From NCBI GenBank assembly GCA_033980235.1, contig CM067075.1:18736844-18800843 (forward strand): a stretch of DNA of 64,000 bases, written 5' to 3'. The position numbers and the translations under genes are program-made. Source of the stretch: Diadema setosum. Taxonomy: Eukaryota; Echinodermata; Echinoidea; Diadematoida; Diadematidae. Below, in pieces: positions 11,310 through 23,917 of the stretch. Below the pieces are notes generated by a model. The model had not been told where the DNA came from. It made no database searches and saw only the letters and a program-made list of their open reading frames with translations. Positions within the stretch are counted from its first letter, which is position 1. Each line of letters opens with the position of its first letter.

Positions 11310-14300
11310 ATCCCGTGAGATTTTTGTGCCAAAATTGATTTTTTTGGCTAACTTTGTCAATTTTGGGGTGCTGAATCCAAAAAACTTTGGTTCCATTTTT
11401 TCCGACCACGTCTTCAGCCGCCATTTTGAATTTCAAAATGGCCGCCATAGCAAACTGTATTTTCATCCATATCTCATTAAGTGAACATTGTAGAAGCTTC
11501 AAATTTGGTGCAAAGTGCACGGTTGTGATGTCAGACACTCTGGTATATCTTTTTTTGATATTGTGGATTGTTTTGATACAATTAGTAGGCTGCCATCTTG
11601 AATTTCAAAATGGCCGCCATAGCACACAGTATTTTGAACCATATCTCATACAGTGAGCATTGTAGAAGCTTCAAATTTGGTGCAAAATGCATGGTTGTGA
11701 TATCAGACACTCTGATGTATCATTTTCTGATATTGTGGAATGTTTTAATACAATTTAAAGGCTGCCATCTTGAAATTCAAAATGGCCGCCATAGCATTTT
11801 TACCTGTATCTCATGTTGCAATTATTGTAGAAGCATCAAATTTTCAGTAATGCACATGTTTGTGGTGTCAAACATTCCAGTACAGCTGTTTCCTATTGTG
11901 GATCATTAGATAGGCCACCATCTTGAAATTTAAGATGGTGGCCATAGAAAAACATGTGATACTGTGGCAAGCGCCTTAGATGAATTTGCCAAAATTGTCC
12001 TATATAGTTAGACCGAATTCATCTCTTAATTCAAAATGGCTGCCATAAATTCAGACTGTACGGACGAAGTTCCAATGACGTCATCAAGCCATCCTGAGGG
12101 GCAAAAACTGCGTGAGGGGGGTGGGGAGGGGAGGGGAGGGGGTCCCATACCACTACCCATAAGTTTGGGCAAGTCCCATAATAGCCAAGAGGGTATGTGG
12201 TTCGCGTACAAGAGATCTGTTTTTGCCTCTCAGGCAAAACATTATTTGGTGTCGTGGAACCTCGTTAATAGTTTTATTTAATCCCAGTTATTATGAGTAT
12301 TTGTACAAAAGCAAGCATTGATACGATTAAAGGTGATCTTCAAAAACTTGATGCTGCCTCGAGAGAATGGAGACAAACAAGGAAAAGTCTCGTAATTGCA
12401 AGAAATGCCATGGTCACCCTACCAGGCATCCCATTCAAGCTTGTTTGTTGACCATAAAAAGGAAACAACTCATCAGGGAGCTCATAATTGCTGGATGTAT
12501 TTCTGGAATAACACAGAATGAATAAGGAATGCCAATGAGTAGGTTTTTCCTGATTGCCCTTGTGTGGGTCATCCTCAATCAAGACTTCCAAGATGCTTGC
12601 TGCTGTACCGTCAATGATTCTAAAACTATTATTACAAAGAGCAATAATAGCTCAATTCTGTAGCACTTCGGATGCATCAGAATTCCTCAACAATTTAGAA
12701 CACCATCACATGAGGGTAATCTAAAAAATTGTCAATGCATTTAAACTGATGAATGTGGTGTTTGGCTATCAGGTATCCCACATTCAAGGGAAAGGGAAGT
12801 TTTCATGTTCTGTACAAAGAATTTGTATTTCAAAGAATAAAAATAAAATCAGTCTGGGATACAATAAGAAAGGCCAGACATTCAGCTCTTGCAATACATC
12901 GTGTAAGATTGGATCAAAAGTCATTCAGCTTATAAAGGACCACTTCCTTCTTTAACACTTCTACCGATACAACAGTCTGATAGACCTGTCATTATTCAGT
13001 CATTACTGGACGACGCAATTATCGGAAGTTATAAGTTCTACTGTTGTATAATTCCACAATCACTTTCATCTCATAATTTTATGGCATTCTCCTCATTCTC
13101 ACTAACAAAGGTTCATTTTTCATACCCATGCCTTAGAAACCCACAAAACTGAGCCAACTAATCAGCCTGAAAGTTGAAATACTGATCAGTCAATTCCATC
13201 TAACAAAGAACGGGGAAAAAAGAAACAAAGGATTCATCAAAGATGCCATGGGAGCTGTCACCCGTCACAAAAAGGAAGCAGATATCCTCATTCCATTGCA
13301 TGTATTAGATGCCACTTTAAGAGCAACAGGGAATTTCAGAGATATTGATGATTATTACGTATAGACACTAAAATTTTCATTCTCCTAGTGGATATTTGCT
13401 TTACTTTTAATACTGAATCGCATGTTGTCTGCTCCATCACTGGATAAGGAGATGATAAAGGACGATTGACATTGTTGAGAGATTATGTTCTGCAAATTGT
13501 TGCGAAAAACAAAGGTCTGTTTGGTCATGCCTTTCACGGCGCAGGCTGAAGTTGAAAATTTGATGATGTCTCAAAGAGCAGATTGATCAAGAATTCTCTA
13601 AGCCTTGAATCATAAACCTTCACAACCAAATTTGTGCCTCTACTTACAGGGGAATATAATATGCTACATTGTGAGTTATTTCCAGTGGATATACATAAAC
13701 TGTGCAATTAAATGCTTTGAGCTTCCTACACCAACTCTAGCCACAGAATTCATTGTCATGTTTATATGGCAAGAAATACATAAGTCATTGTTTCTGGTAG
13801 AATTTAGAACCAATTCTCCCATGTGTACAGCCCTATACAAGTGCTGTGACTCCAAAAACACATGCAGGGAATGAGCCTAGAAAACATTAACTATTAAAGT
13901 AAATTTCCGATAAATTTTCTAGTACACAACTAATATCGTTTATTTAAACTCTACAACCAAATCGTCTAAAATGGGGACATTTAGTCACTCACACACAGTT
14001 GTTTAGTTATTAAGTTTTACCCAAATGCAATGCTCTTAAAGGAATGATTCCCATGGTGGCCATTTTGCATTTCAACATGGTAGTGTACATTGTACCTGCA
14101 TGAAGCAGTCCCGCCTATGCAATAATGATATTATTGAAGTGATTGACTTACGTATAGGTCCTACATGAAAGCGCTCCAGCATGCTTGAGTTTGCAGGGTA
14201 AAGATCTTACAGCACTAATAAATGGGTCGAAATCCATCTTGAATTTCAAGAGTGGCAGCCTATGCGAATAATCCATTATCATAGAATGTATATAATTATG

Positions 14301-15214
14301 TGTGTATGTGTGTTTTTGTAAAGAAATGTACAATATACACAACCATAAACATTGATATGCCTAAAAGTTGCTTTTAACCACAGATATTAGCTGAAAAGCA
14401 GCCATTTTGAATGATAAAATGGCAGCCTCAAAAATGATCGGCAATTTTAAGGAGGGGATCAAAGTGCATTTGAATGTTTAACATGATGAGGCCAGTTTGT
14501 GCCCGAATTGTGAACTGTCTGTATTGTGTACAACAAGAAATACGGGTCAAAATAAATATACATTCTGGTATGGCGGCCATTTTGAATGTCAAGATGGTCA
14601 CCTATGATATCAACATGGACCATCATTTCAGGAAAAAGATGTTTCAGAAAGTCTTATAGCACACGCATGTTCTTTGCCCCAAGTTAGAACCTTACACACT
14701 GCATACGAAATGTGATATAGGCCCAATTACATTTGCTATGGTGGCCATTTTGAATTTCAAGATGGCCGCCAACCAAAATGATCCACCATTTAAAACAAAA
14801 ATGTTTATATTAGCATGTCTGACACCATAAGCATGCTTTTTGCCCCAAATATATACTTTCCATGATGCTTACAACCTGAGATACAGGTAAAAATACATTT
14901 AGCTATGGCGGCCATTTTTTATTTCAAGATGGCAGCCCTCAAATTGTATCAAAACAATCTACAATATCATGAAATGGTGTATCAGAATGTCTGACATCAT
15001 AAACATGCTTTTTGCATCAAATTTGAACCTTCTATGCTGCTCACATTGTGAGAACAGGGTCAAAATACAGTTTGCTATGGCGGCCATTTTGAAATTCAAA
15101 ATGGCCGCTGAAGACGTGGTCGAAAAAAATGGAACCAAAGTTTTTTGGATTCAGCACCCCCAAATTGACCAAGTTAGCTAAAAAAATCAATTTTGGCACG
15201 AAAATCTCACGGGA
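11310..15214. mobile_element. 3.9 kb foldback DNA transposon with ~170 bp tandem units in its arms
   Basis: The ends ATCCCGTGAG and CTCACGGGAT begin inverted repeats that match for at least 120 bp with few mismatches. Inside, both arms are made of units about 155-180 bp apart. Each unit centres on a palindrome of the form GCCATTTTGAA-TTCAAAATGGC, at about 11418, 11590, 11760, 11915 and 12030, and at 14055, 14235, 14400, 14570, 14740, 14905 and 15075. Units in the two arms are in opposite orientation, so the whole element can fold back. The middle (about 12300-14000) shows no recognisable transposase. It lies inside the CR1-like LINE, so it is younger than that copy. No clear target duplication is visible. 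Confidence 0.8.
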
Positions 15215-16199
15215 TCCAATATTTCAACATAGCAGACCGTACTAAATCCAGGAGTTGAAGAGAACATGACCGTTTGGAACAAAAACCATCGCGATTATGT
15301 ACATTACTCAATAGATTATTATTGTCAAGATGCTTCGTAATAATATTATGATCACGAATAATGGATTCCATAGTTTTACAAACACATGTTGTCACACTGA
15401 CTGGTCTGTAGTTACCAGGATCAGATTTACTCCCTTTCTTATGGATTGGTGTTAGCATTCTTCCAATCAGTTGGCGCTATACCAGGTTTCAACGACTGCG
15501 AAAAATAATCTGCAGAGGAATTGCAATTCCCTCCTAACTACTTTCAGGAATTTAACATGAAGACCGTAACAGCCTTGGGCTTTAGCCTACCCTCTTTGAG
15601 ATTGCCAAGTTTCTCTGCAATATCTTTAGTAGTGATGTCGAAGTCAGACAAAATTTCAGCGATCTGTGAAATATCAACTACAGGAAGCTTTTGAATGTCT
15701 TCTGTAAAATATACTGCAAAAATAAATACAAATAATATACTTGTATTAAGTGACTCTGCTGTTTCATGGTCAGATGAAGTCTTATCACCTGAAGAAGTGC
15801 AAACCTTGCCCACGAGGCACCGTAGACTTGGTCTTTGATCTGGCCCGAATGTATTTCCAAAATGACTTCGAATCATACCTAATGTTTTCTGCAAGCCGAT
15901 TTTCAAACTCTTCTTTTGCAAGGCGGATTATAGATTTGGTGGCATGGTTTCTTGCACCCTTGTACGATAATCATGTTGAATCACATGGTTGTCTCCTGAA
16001 TTTCCTCCAGGCATTCTTTTTTTCCCCCATACAGCAACATGACGATTGTGTCTTATTACACATCCATGGTGTTTTTTTTTTGTATGATATTTCCCATTGT
16101 TCATCCTCACAGGAACATATTTATCAATCAGTCCATGTATAATTTCTAGAAAGATTTAATGGCCCAATTAGCATTCTTTAAACTATACGAAGAAGATAT

Positions 16200-17610
16200 T
16201 AAAATAACTGTCTTCAATCAAGGAAAATGCCGCATGCAGTTGTAATACCACCAGCTGATTACCGCTCAGACATTTTCATTAGCGAAATGCCTTGGGGCGA
16301 AATGCAGGTACTTTTAAAGAAAAAAGCTAACTTTTTACTACTAATTTATCATACTTTGTGTTTCATTTCCCACCTTTTCCGCACATTTTTTTTTTCCCCC
16401 AGAGTCACTAACAGCTAGAAAATAAGGGAAAGTATTAGGCAAGGTCATTATGGTATATCGTGTGAGCGACAGCGAGAGAACCGGTCATTTTCAATCCAGT
16501 GACACAAATTCGTTTTTAGTTTTAAAAAGCGCATCAATCAAAATACGACCGGGATTATAGGGAAGCAGTTCCTTTGTCAGTGACGATGCATTATACAATC
16601 ATCATTTTTTTTTCGAGACATATTGTTTACAGGCCCTGATTATGTACTCATTAAATCGGCGCATAATCAGGTGGCGACGGATCTCATACTTGGAAGTGGT
16701 TGGATATGGTAAAAGTCAATTTGTTATTGTAATAGGTCAATGCTTTACCAGCACGAATTATTCAGTATAATGATAATTATTTACACAAGTATTTAGATTC
16801 GTCTCATCTTGGCATGTGCACCACCCTGGTACCACATTATATCTTGCGTTTATGCGCGAGACAGGAGGTGTAGACTTCATGCAGCAATATAGAACTAACG
16901 CAAAAGGCACCAGCATATAAGGCCTATACTTTATAAAGGCCCACAAAAATATAACATAATTAATGTAGACTTCGAAAGAGACAAAATAATAACGAACGAC
17001 AAGATACCAGTTACTATAGTACCTTGCACTTCTTAGAACTTCCAGTTTGTAACCTGACGTAACACCCATGCGAGACGTTCGAGTCCTCATTTCATCAGGG
17101 AGGTGTTACAGGAAACGAGAATATCTCCTTTTAGGGGATGGGAGGGAGATACCCGGCTCCGTGCCGCTGAGAGGTTATGCATTCTATCGAGTCCAGATAC
17201 TGGCTGCTGGACGATTTTTATCATCCGCAGTCCCCACACTCTCGGCACCCACCCAATGCGCCCAACCGCTGATTGCGACACTCCGCCAATTGGTACATAA
17301 TGTACTCCCGAAAAAAATCTGTATTCAGGAGGGGTGAATTGTGTAATACAGTGTACATACAGACACCATTAACGTACGTCCGTACACACGCGGGCACACT
17401 ACGAATACAGTCCAGGAAGTGGACTACATGACGCAAGAGACATCATTCCTCAATCACAACAAACCGAGCGAGCAGCAGTTTGCTGCCCCTTTCATATTCG
17501 GCAGCAATTATCTAGTGTGTATACACGCGAACCAAAATTGGTTTAAAAACAATTTAAAGTGAGTACTTCCTATAAAAGTGTAAAATGCTGTTGTGCATGG
17601 CTCAGGTCAA
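16200..17610. other. No gene recognised
   Basis: No exon or domain recognised. The word ATCAGGGAGGTGTTACAG at about 17094 matches the end of the MITE at 33831 and the sequence at 62225, so part of this stretch is probably another copy of that family. Confidence 0.4.
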
Positions 17611-18061
17611 GGATACACTATAGGGCTCACACCCGTAAATACAATGGAATGACCCAGACCCCTTCACAAATTCGTGATTTTTTGAGTGACAAGAACTCGT
17701 AGTCTGGCTTTGCGAACCCCTGGACAGAATTTGGACTGAAGAATCCACCCTGAAAATTTATGGATGAAAGGGTATATCTCACTTATCCAGGTTAGTGAAG
17801 CTGAAAGACCTCATTTCTCCCAGCTATTTTACAGAATTTTTTTAAATTTGATTTTTAACACACATCCCTATGGGGAAATATTTATGGGTGTGAGCCCTAT
17901 AAAGGAAAAAATTGATTAAAAATCAATGATGTAGTTTGGCAAAAAACTGAATAGCTGTAGATATTGAGTATGAATTCCTCTACAAACTGCATTTTGGCTG
18001 GAAGATGAAAGCTTTTCTGATGGAATTTGTGGGGACTATATTTCATTGGGTACGTGTACGG

Positions 18062-21000
18062 AAAATAGTTCAGAATTTTTGAACAATATAGATATTCCCA
18101 AGATAGCAGAGACAGAAAAAACAAAATTAAATGCCCCTGTGACAAAATCAGAAATTTGGGCTATATTGAAAGCAATGAGTTCCAATAAAACTCCAGGACT
18201 GGATGGGCTTCCGGTTGAATTTTATATTGTCTTCTTTAACGATATTATTGATTTATTGTTAGATATGTATAACTTCTCATTTATAAACTCTTTGTTACCG
18301 CAGTCTCTGAGACATGGTGTTATAACGTTGCTACCAAAGAAAGATAAGGATCCTTATTTAGTGAAAAATTACAGACCCATATCATTACTGAATGTAGATT
18401 ATAAAATAATTGCAAAGCTTTTTGCAAATAGATTAAGATTGAGTTTACATACCATAATTAAAAAAGATCAACAAGGCTTTATGCCAGGTAGAAATATAAG
18501 TGCTAATATTCGGACCATTGTGGACATGATTGAATATACGGACATATTGAAGACACCAGGAACGATTTTGCTTCTAGATTTTGAAAAAGCATTTGATAGG
18601 GTTGAACATAATTTTTTATTTGAAATTCTTAAGAAATTTAACCTTGGAAACAACTTCAGTCAGTGGATCAAAACTTTTTATAATGAGAGAAGTAGTTTTG
18701 TGATGAATAATGGTTTTTTTCACTGATCACATTTCTTTGTCTAGAGGTATTTTCCAAGGTTGCCCAATATCCCCACTACTTTTCATTTTAGCCATAGAAG
18801 TTCTTGGTATTGCTATTCGTAGCAGGGTATACCCACTGGGAATTATGAAAAAAAGTTGAGTATGTATGCAGATGATACTACAGTATTTTTGAATGGTGAT
18901 GCAGAGTCTTTTCAAAATCTGTTTGAGTTGTTACACAAATTTGCAATATTCTCTGGATGTAAAATAAATTTATCAAAATCTGAAGCTATACACATTGGAT
19001 CCTTAAAAGGGTCTACCTTTCATCCTCTTCAGTTGGAAGGTTTACAATGGAAGGGAAATTCATTTAAAGCATTGGGTGTTCTCTTTTCGCTGAATACGAA
19101 ATCTTTGTATGAATTGAATTATGTACCCAAGTTAGTACAAATAGGATATACACTTAATTGTTGGAAACAAAGAAATTTGTCATTATTAGGAAAGATAGCT
19201 GTGGTCAAAGCACTGCTCTTACCTCGGCTGACTTTTATGTTTACCGTGCTTTGTTTAAATATACCTCAGTCGTTCTTTAAACGACTGAATAGTGTGTTCT
19301 TTAAATTTATATGGAAAGGGGGTAGAGATAGAGTGAAAAGAGAGTTAATATGTAATGATTATGATTCAGGCGGTTTGCGTATAACTGATCCTTTGGTTTA
19401 TGCACAGGCTCAGAAGATGACATGGGTTGCAAAATTCTTAGATCCTTATTATTCAAATACATGGAAGGATATTGAACAGATAATGCTATTGAATTTTCAT
19501 GAACATAGCTTAGTCTTGTGGAGAGCAAACGCCCCATAAGGTTGTGTTTTGAACAAGCTTAAGAATTCTCAATTAGTTGAAACCTTAAAAGTATGGTACA
19601 TTTATAGAGAAGGTATTTTGAAAGACCTTGGCCTTTCAAATTTTCATTTACAGGACTATATATGGTGGAATAAGAAAGTTAGTTTGAAACATAGACCTTT
19701 TTTCTATTACCCTGACTGGTTTGAGAAAGGAATTCATTTTATTAATGATTTGCACATAGGGGGTCGTGTCAAAACCTTTGAAGAGCTAGTTCTGGAATTT
19801 GATATTGCAATTAAAGATAGGAGAAAATATAATTCTTTAATGAATGGTATTTATCTTTCATGGTTTGATTCTTCCTTGGATACCAATGAAGATATGTTTG
19901 ATAAAATAGTGTCAGAGCTGGTGGAAAAAAAGAAAATTTCTAAACATGCTTATCCGGTAATAAGAAATGTACATTGTGCCTTCTCATGTGAGAAAAGAAT
20001 AGGTAAATGGAAAGACCTCTTCTCCATTAATGATGAAACAGTTCAGTGGGATGTTATTCATATGAATAACTATAAATGTACTGTTGAAACACAACTTCGT
20101 TCCTTTTATTTTATGGTTTTTCATGATGTTATTGGTTTAAATGCATTCTTATTTAAGATTAAAAAAAAATAGAACACCCATGTATGTTTTGTAGTCAAGA
20201 ACAGGAAACTGCTTTTCATCTTTTTGTACACTGTCCTAAAACACTAACTTTATGGAAAAAATTATTTGAGTTCATAGAGGAAAAGACCAAAAAGGTATAT
20301 ACCTTTTTGCCTTTTAATATGATGTTTGGTGTAAATAATGACGTAGAATTTTGTACATATATAAATTTTTTATTTCTTTGTCTTAAGTTTTATATATATA
20401 GATGTAGATTTCAAGGTTCAACTTTGAATTTTGATGCATTTATGGCTTTAGTAAAGTATAAACAGAAAACTGAATATGCTATAGCACAAAAGAAAGGTAA
20501 ATTACAATGTCATTTGAGGAAGTGGTCCATGCTTTTGTAATGGTTGATCCTCTATTTTCATATATCTCATAGACATCCATCTTCTTGTGTTATTCCATTA
20601 TGGCAGATAGCTTAATGTGACTTCAAGTTTCAAGTTTCAAGTTTCAAGTTTATTTCATATTTCCACTTTCTCAGTGATGGGATTACAAAATGATTGACAA
20701 TAAAACAAAAATACAAAACATATACAACCATATCTTATGTTTGAGGAAAAAAAGACAAACAAACATTACACACAAATATAAATGGTCATTTTCATCTGAG
20801 GCTATTACAAATAAATGTCAGAAATATGATGGGGCCTACATAAAAGCAATGATGCTTGTAAAAACTGTAGGTTCCCGAATTTATAGGCGTGAAATTATAC
20901 GGAGAACGGACATGTTTATCTCGACCAACTTAAATTGTACCAGTGTAAAATCAGTATCAAAAACGAATTATCGAACCACATGAATACTTTAGTATCGCTT

Positions 21001-21727
21001 AAACGAGACTGTACATATTTCGCCGTGTTTACACACACATATACACACAAAAGTGCTATAACGGTATCGTCAAATAACTTGGAGCTGCAGACAAAGACAA
21101 AAGACTGGGGGTATTAAAAAAAAAAAATGTTGCTAAGAGCCGGGAAGTGTGTATCCACTAAGTAATAGCCGTTTTAGTTTGCGTTTGAAGGTGAATAAGG
21201 ATAAGGAAGAAGTAATATCATGAGGGAGGTCATTCCAGTATCTGGGTCCAATAAACATTATTGTTTTCTTTGCAAAAATAGTACGAGTACGGGGAAGGTG
21301 ATAAGCGTCACTCTGACGAGTGGGGTAGCAATGAATAGAGCGATTTCTTTTGAACATGTGAATAAAAACGGATGGTAATTCATTAGTTGTTAGTTTATAC
21401 ATGAAAATTCCAAGATTATAATAAAATAGGTCTGGAATTTTCAGAATTCTGTTTTGATGAAAAAAACAGTTGGTATGAGCAAAATATCCGGCGTGGTTTA
21501 TAATTCTTATTGCACGCTTTTGAATACGAAGAAGGGAATCTAATAGTAAATTGATTGCATTTCCCCACGCCAAAATTCCATAATTAAATTCCATTAAATT
21601 CCATTAAATTCCATACTTGTTTACTGAACCCTTTTTAATGTCGATAGGCTGGATATTTGTACATTGTTTATATTGTGTGTTTTGTTTGTTTTATGGTTGC
21701 ATAAAAAATAAAGAGAGAAAAAAAAAA
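18062..21727 (+). pseudogene. Broken L1/Tx1-like LINE (reverse transcriptase)
   Basis: The reverse-transcriptase reading starts without an endonuclease, so the copy is 5' truncated. Visible blocks are KTPGLDGLPVEFY (about 18190), the NYRPISLLNVDYKIIAK region (about 18370), QQGFMPGR (about 18470), LLLDFEKAFDRVEH (about 18570), [14 protein letters not shown] (about 18745) and the catalytic YADD box (about 18865). A C-terminal CxxC...HLFxxC zinc-knuckle-like motif follows (about 20185-20240). The frame shifts near 18725 and 18855, and stops occur at about 19537 and 20170. The 3' UTR ends with AATAAA and an A tract at 21705-21727, as expected of L1-type retroposition. Its 3' UTR is interrupted by the fragment at 20620-21614. 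Confidence 0.8.
20620..21614 (-). pseudogene. LINE 3' fragment inserted in the L1-like 3' UTR
   Basis: The minus-strand frame 21594-21133 gives the thumb and C-terminal part of a non-LTR retrotransposon protein (NYGILAWGNA, IQKRAIRIINHA, GPRYWNDLP). It is followed by a 3' UTR and a tail of AACTTG units (20625-20650 on the plus strand as TTTCAAG repeats). It is 5' truncated at a tandem TTAAATTCCA repeat (about 21585-21614). The same protein region appears at 63598-63830. Confidence 0.7.
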
Positions 21728-22356
21728 ATTTCAGGGTGGATTCTTCAGTCCAAAGTCTGTCCAGGGGTCCGCAAAGCCAGACTACGAGTTCTTGTCACTC
21801 AAAAAATCACCTATTTTCCGTACACGTACCCAATGAAATATAGTCCCCACAAATTCCATCAGAAAAGCTTTCATCTTCCAGCCAAAATGCAGTTTGTAGA
21901 GGAATTCATACTCAATATCTACAGCTATTCAGTTTTTTGCCAAACTACATCATTGATTTTTAATCAGTTTTTTCCTTCATTCATTTTGGTATCTTTGGTA
22001 CGAATTTGTGAAGGGGTCTGGGACATTCCATTGTATTTACGGGTGTGAGCCCTATAGTGGAGGTCATATTTCTCATTTGACTTTTTAACATCATAAATGT
22101 TTTTTTTTAATGATATTTGCCCCTACATCATATGGGAAATTACACATTCAAGGGTTATGAAGGTTCTCAAAGGGACACTTTTGAAAATCATGTCCTTTGT
22201 GGTTTTTTTTTAAAAATAAATCTTGCAGTGTTGATCAGTAGGTTGTTCATAGGATGAATACATGGATGCAGGCAGTAATCCTTGATTATTGGGGTGTCAT
22301 CATCACCTTATTGCCTACAAAGTACTTTAAAAGACTTTTTGTCAAACAGACTAACT

Positions 22357-23094
22357 TTATGAATTTTGACCTGTTTCAGTGGTAGCCAAAACAAAGAAAT
22401 ACATTAGAATAACACAGTCATTCAAAGTTGTGTGATACTGATGACTGCTATTGGAATACAAAGGTCTAGTACCACAACAACATAATAAGAGGTGAAAAAA
22501 ATGTAGCCAAGCAGAGTTGGGGGAGGGGGGTAGAGGAGAGGGATAGGGGGGGGGGGGGGGGTTAGGAAGGAGAAGGGGGGAGGGAGGAAGAGATCTGACA
22601 CAATAGATCAACATAAACCAGCAGAGCTTGATATGGGATGAATACTTCCCATAGACTTGAGTGCATTGCATGCATCCTCTATATACAATGTGCAAAAGTG
22701 TGCTTCTGAAAATTCTAAATTAAACTAATGCAATGTGACCAGGACATTTTCACTTTTGAAGGCATAGTAGCATGTTATACGTTCGTGCATAGTAGCTCCA
22801 GACAAGGTTTCAGGTTCATTGCTCCGCTACGAATTTAGGCATTTTACAGCATTTTTATGGTTAAAAATGCCCATTTTCATGATTTTTTTGTGTTACATGC
22901 AGAACACAGATTTTTTTACATTTTGTAGTCAAGGCGCAGGGACCCAGAAAAAATGACTTCGTTCAACCCACCCTGCAGAAAAGGTTTGACTGCATGGGGT
23001 GGTCGGTTGGACCCTCTGGAACACCCCTAGGTAGTATGTGATTCCAAATTGTGGTACAGTGTACCAATAAAATTTTACAGGCCACTTTAGTTGC
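22357..23094. other. No gene recognised
   Basis: G-rich tract near 22520-22580 on the plus strand and otherwise featureless AT-rich sequence. Confidence 0.4.
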
Positions 23095-23235
23095 GACAAG
23101 ACCTTATCGTTCGAAAAAGAGTCTGCGCAGACCAAAACTACCACACGCACCACTAGCGCTGCTACAGACGCCAGTGCCAGTGGTGCGTGTAGTAGTCTTA
23201 GCGCACGCAGACTTTTTCTTCGACAAACAATGGTT
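23095..23235. repeat. Imperfect palindrome, possible MITE
   Basis: AAAAAGAGTCTGCGCAGAC and GCACACGCACCAC-type words on the left are mirrored on the right by GTGGTGCGTGTAGTAGTC and GCGCACGCAGACTTTTTC. The arms are about 55-60 bp around a short centre. Confidence 0.6.
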
Positions 23236-23332
23236 TTTGCCTGCAAACTAACTTTTCATGCCAAGCTGGGGTCAGTGTAGTTTAGTTTCTAGCCATTTTT
23301 ATTTCGTCTTTGTTTCCTCCGAGTTTCAGCAA

Positions 23333-23418
23333 GCCGAGTGAGGGCGCATACCAAGTGATTGCGACGCCCGAACCGTTCGGGCGTCGCAATCACTGGGTAT
23401 GCGCCCTCACCCGGCTTA
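23333..23418. repeat. Near-perfect ~85 bp palindrome
   Basis: The arm GAGGGCGCATACCAAGTGAT then TGCGACGCCCGAAC is mirrored with very few mismatches by CGTTCGGGCGTCGCAATCAC then TGGGTATGCGCCCTC. Confidence 0.9.
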
Positions 23419-23475
23419 GCGCAATACAGCGGGCTTCAACACATACACAAGAACTTGATTGGACCACTCTGGAAC

Positions 23476-23504
23476 CATGGAGCTACTAAGTTAGTAGCTC
23501 CATG
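23476..23504. repeat. Perfect 29-nt odd palindrome
   Basis: CATGGAGCTACTAA, one G, then TTAGTAGCTCCATG: 14-bp perfect arms around a single base. Confidence 0.95.
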
Positions 23505-23917
23505 CTGGAACAACGCAGAAAAAATGACAGGCTAATTATGATGTACAAAATACACAATAATCTTACTCCTCTTTCAGCACAGGACTATATCATTAAACAG
23601 GCTACTCAGTTGACGAGAGCCTCGCAACCACACTCCTATCAGGTACCATACTCGAGAACTGAATCGCATCGCCATTCGTTCTTTCCAAGAACTGTAAGGA
23701 ACTGGAATTCCCTGTCGTCAGAAATTGCTTCAGCGCCATCTGTGGGATCATTCGAAACCGTCTAACAGTTGATCACAGTGGCTAGTTTTTTTTCATCAAA
23801 TTTTATATGTGCTTGTAAATATTTGTAAATAAATTGTATTATAATGTAAATAGCACAGTCTGCAAGAATCTTCAGTCTATTGAAGGAGGCAGACTTAATC
23901 GGAAGAAGAAGAAGAAG
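23502..23917 (+). pseudogene. LINE C-terminal fragment with (GAA)n tail
   Basis: The frame 23502-23765 reads as the end of a non-LTR retrotransposon protein: LIMMYKIHNNL, then RTESHRHSFFPRTVRNWNSL and a short tail after SFETV. This is the usual WNSLP-type terminus. A 3' UTR and a GAAGAAGAAG tail follow (about 23899-23917). Reverse-transcriptase catalytic parts are absent (5' truncation). Confidence 0.7.

Larger units (their letters stand above)
9250..16200 (-). pseudogene. Broken CR1-like LINE, split by later insertions
   Basis: Read on the minus strand from about 16200 down, reverse-transcriptase pieces occur in the right order. First comes a pre-RT linker (about 15900-15550), then the NYRPVSVTTCVCK region (about 15400). 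Then LDFSKAFDRVSH (about 11245-11195) and LFADDAK, the catalytic FADD box (about 11020), follow. After those come the LYKALVRPLL region (about 10310) and a WNSIPDDI-like C-terminal end (about 9740). The 3' UTR ends in an (AATTG)n-type tail at 9253-9280, typical of CR1-like elements. Several frameshifts and stops break the frame, and I see no endonuclease domain. Two insertions interrupt it: a foldback element at 11310-15214 and a short LINE tail near 10575-10886. It is a dead, 5'-truncated copy. Confidence 0.75.
17616..22059. mobile_element. Composite inverted-repeat element enclosing an L1-like LINE
   Basis: The left end CACTATAGGGCTCACACCCG is mirrored by CGGGTGTGAGCCCTATAGTG at the right end, and the match continues for about 60 bp. 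Further blocks are shared in inverse orientation. 17680-17750 pairs with about 21730-21812, and 17905-18062 pairs with about 21813-21975, though not in a simple mirror order. The left part alone (17616-17902) is bounded by the same TIR and looks like a complete MITE of about 290 bp. The LINE lies between the two arms. Confidence 0.6.

Noticed and set aside
12300..14000. A transposase gene in the centre of the foldback element.
   Set aside because: Only short open frames (under 90 codons) with no recognisable motif, so I call it nonautonomous.
17068..17337. 89-codon open frame near 17.1 kb, with antisense frames.
   Set aside because: It overlaps MITE-end sequence (GGGAGGTGTTACAG) seen elsewhere in the window and has no protein-family look.
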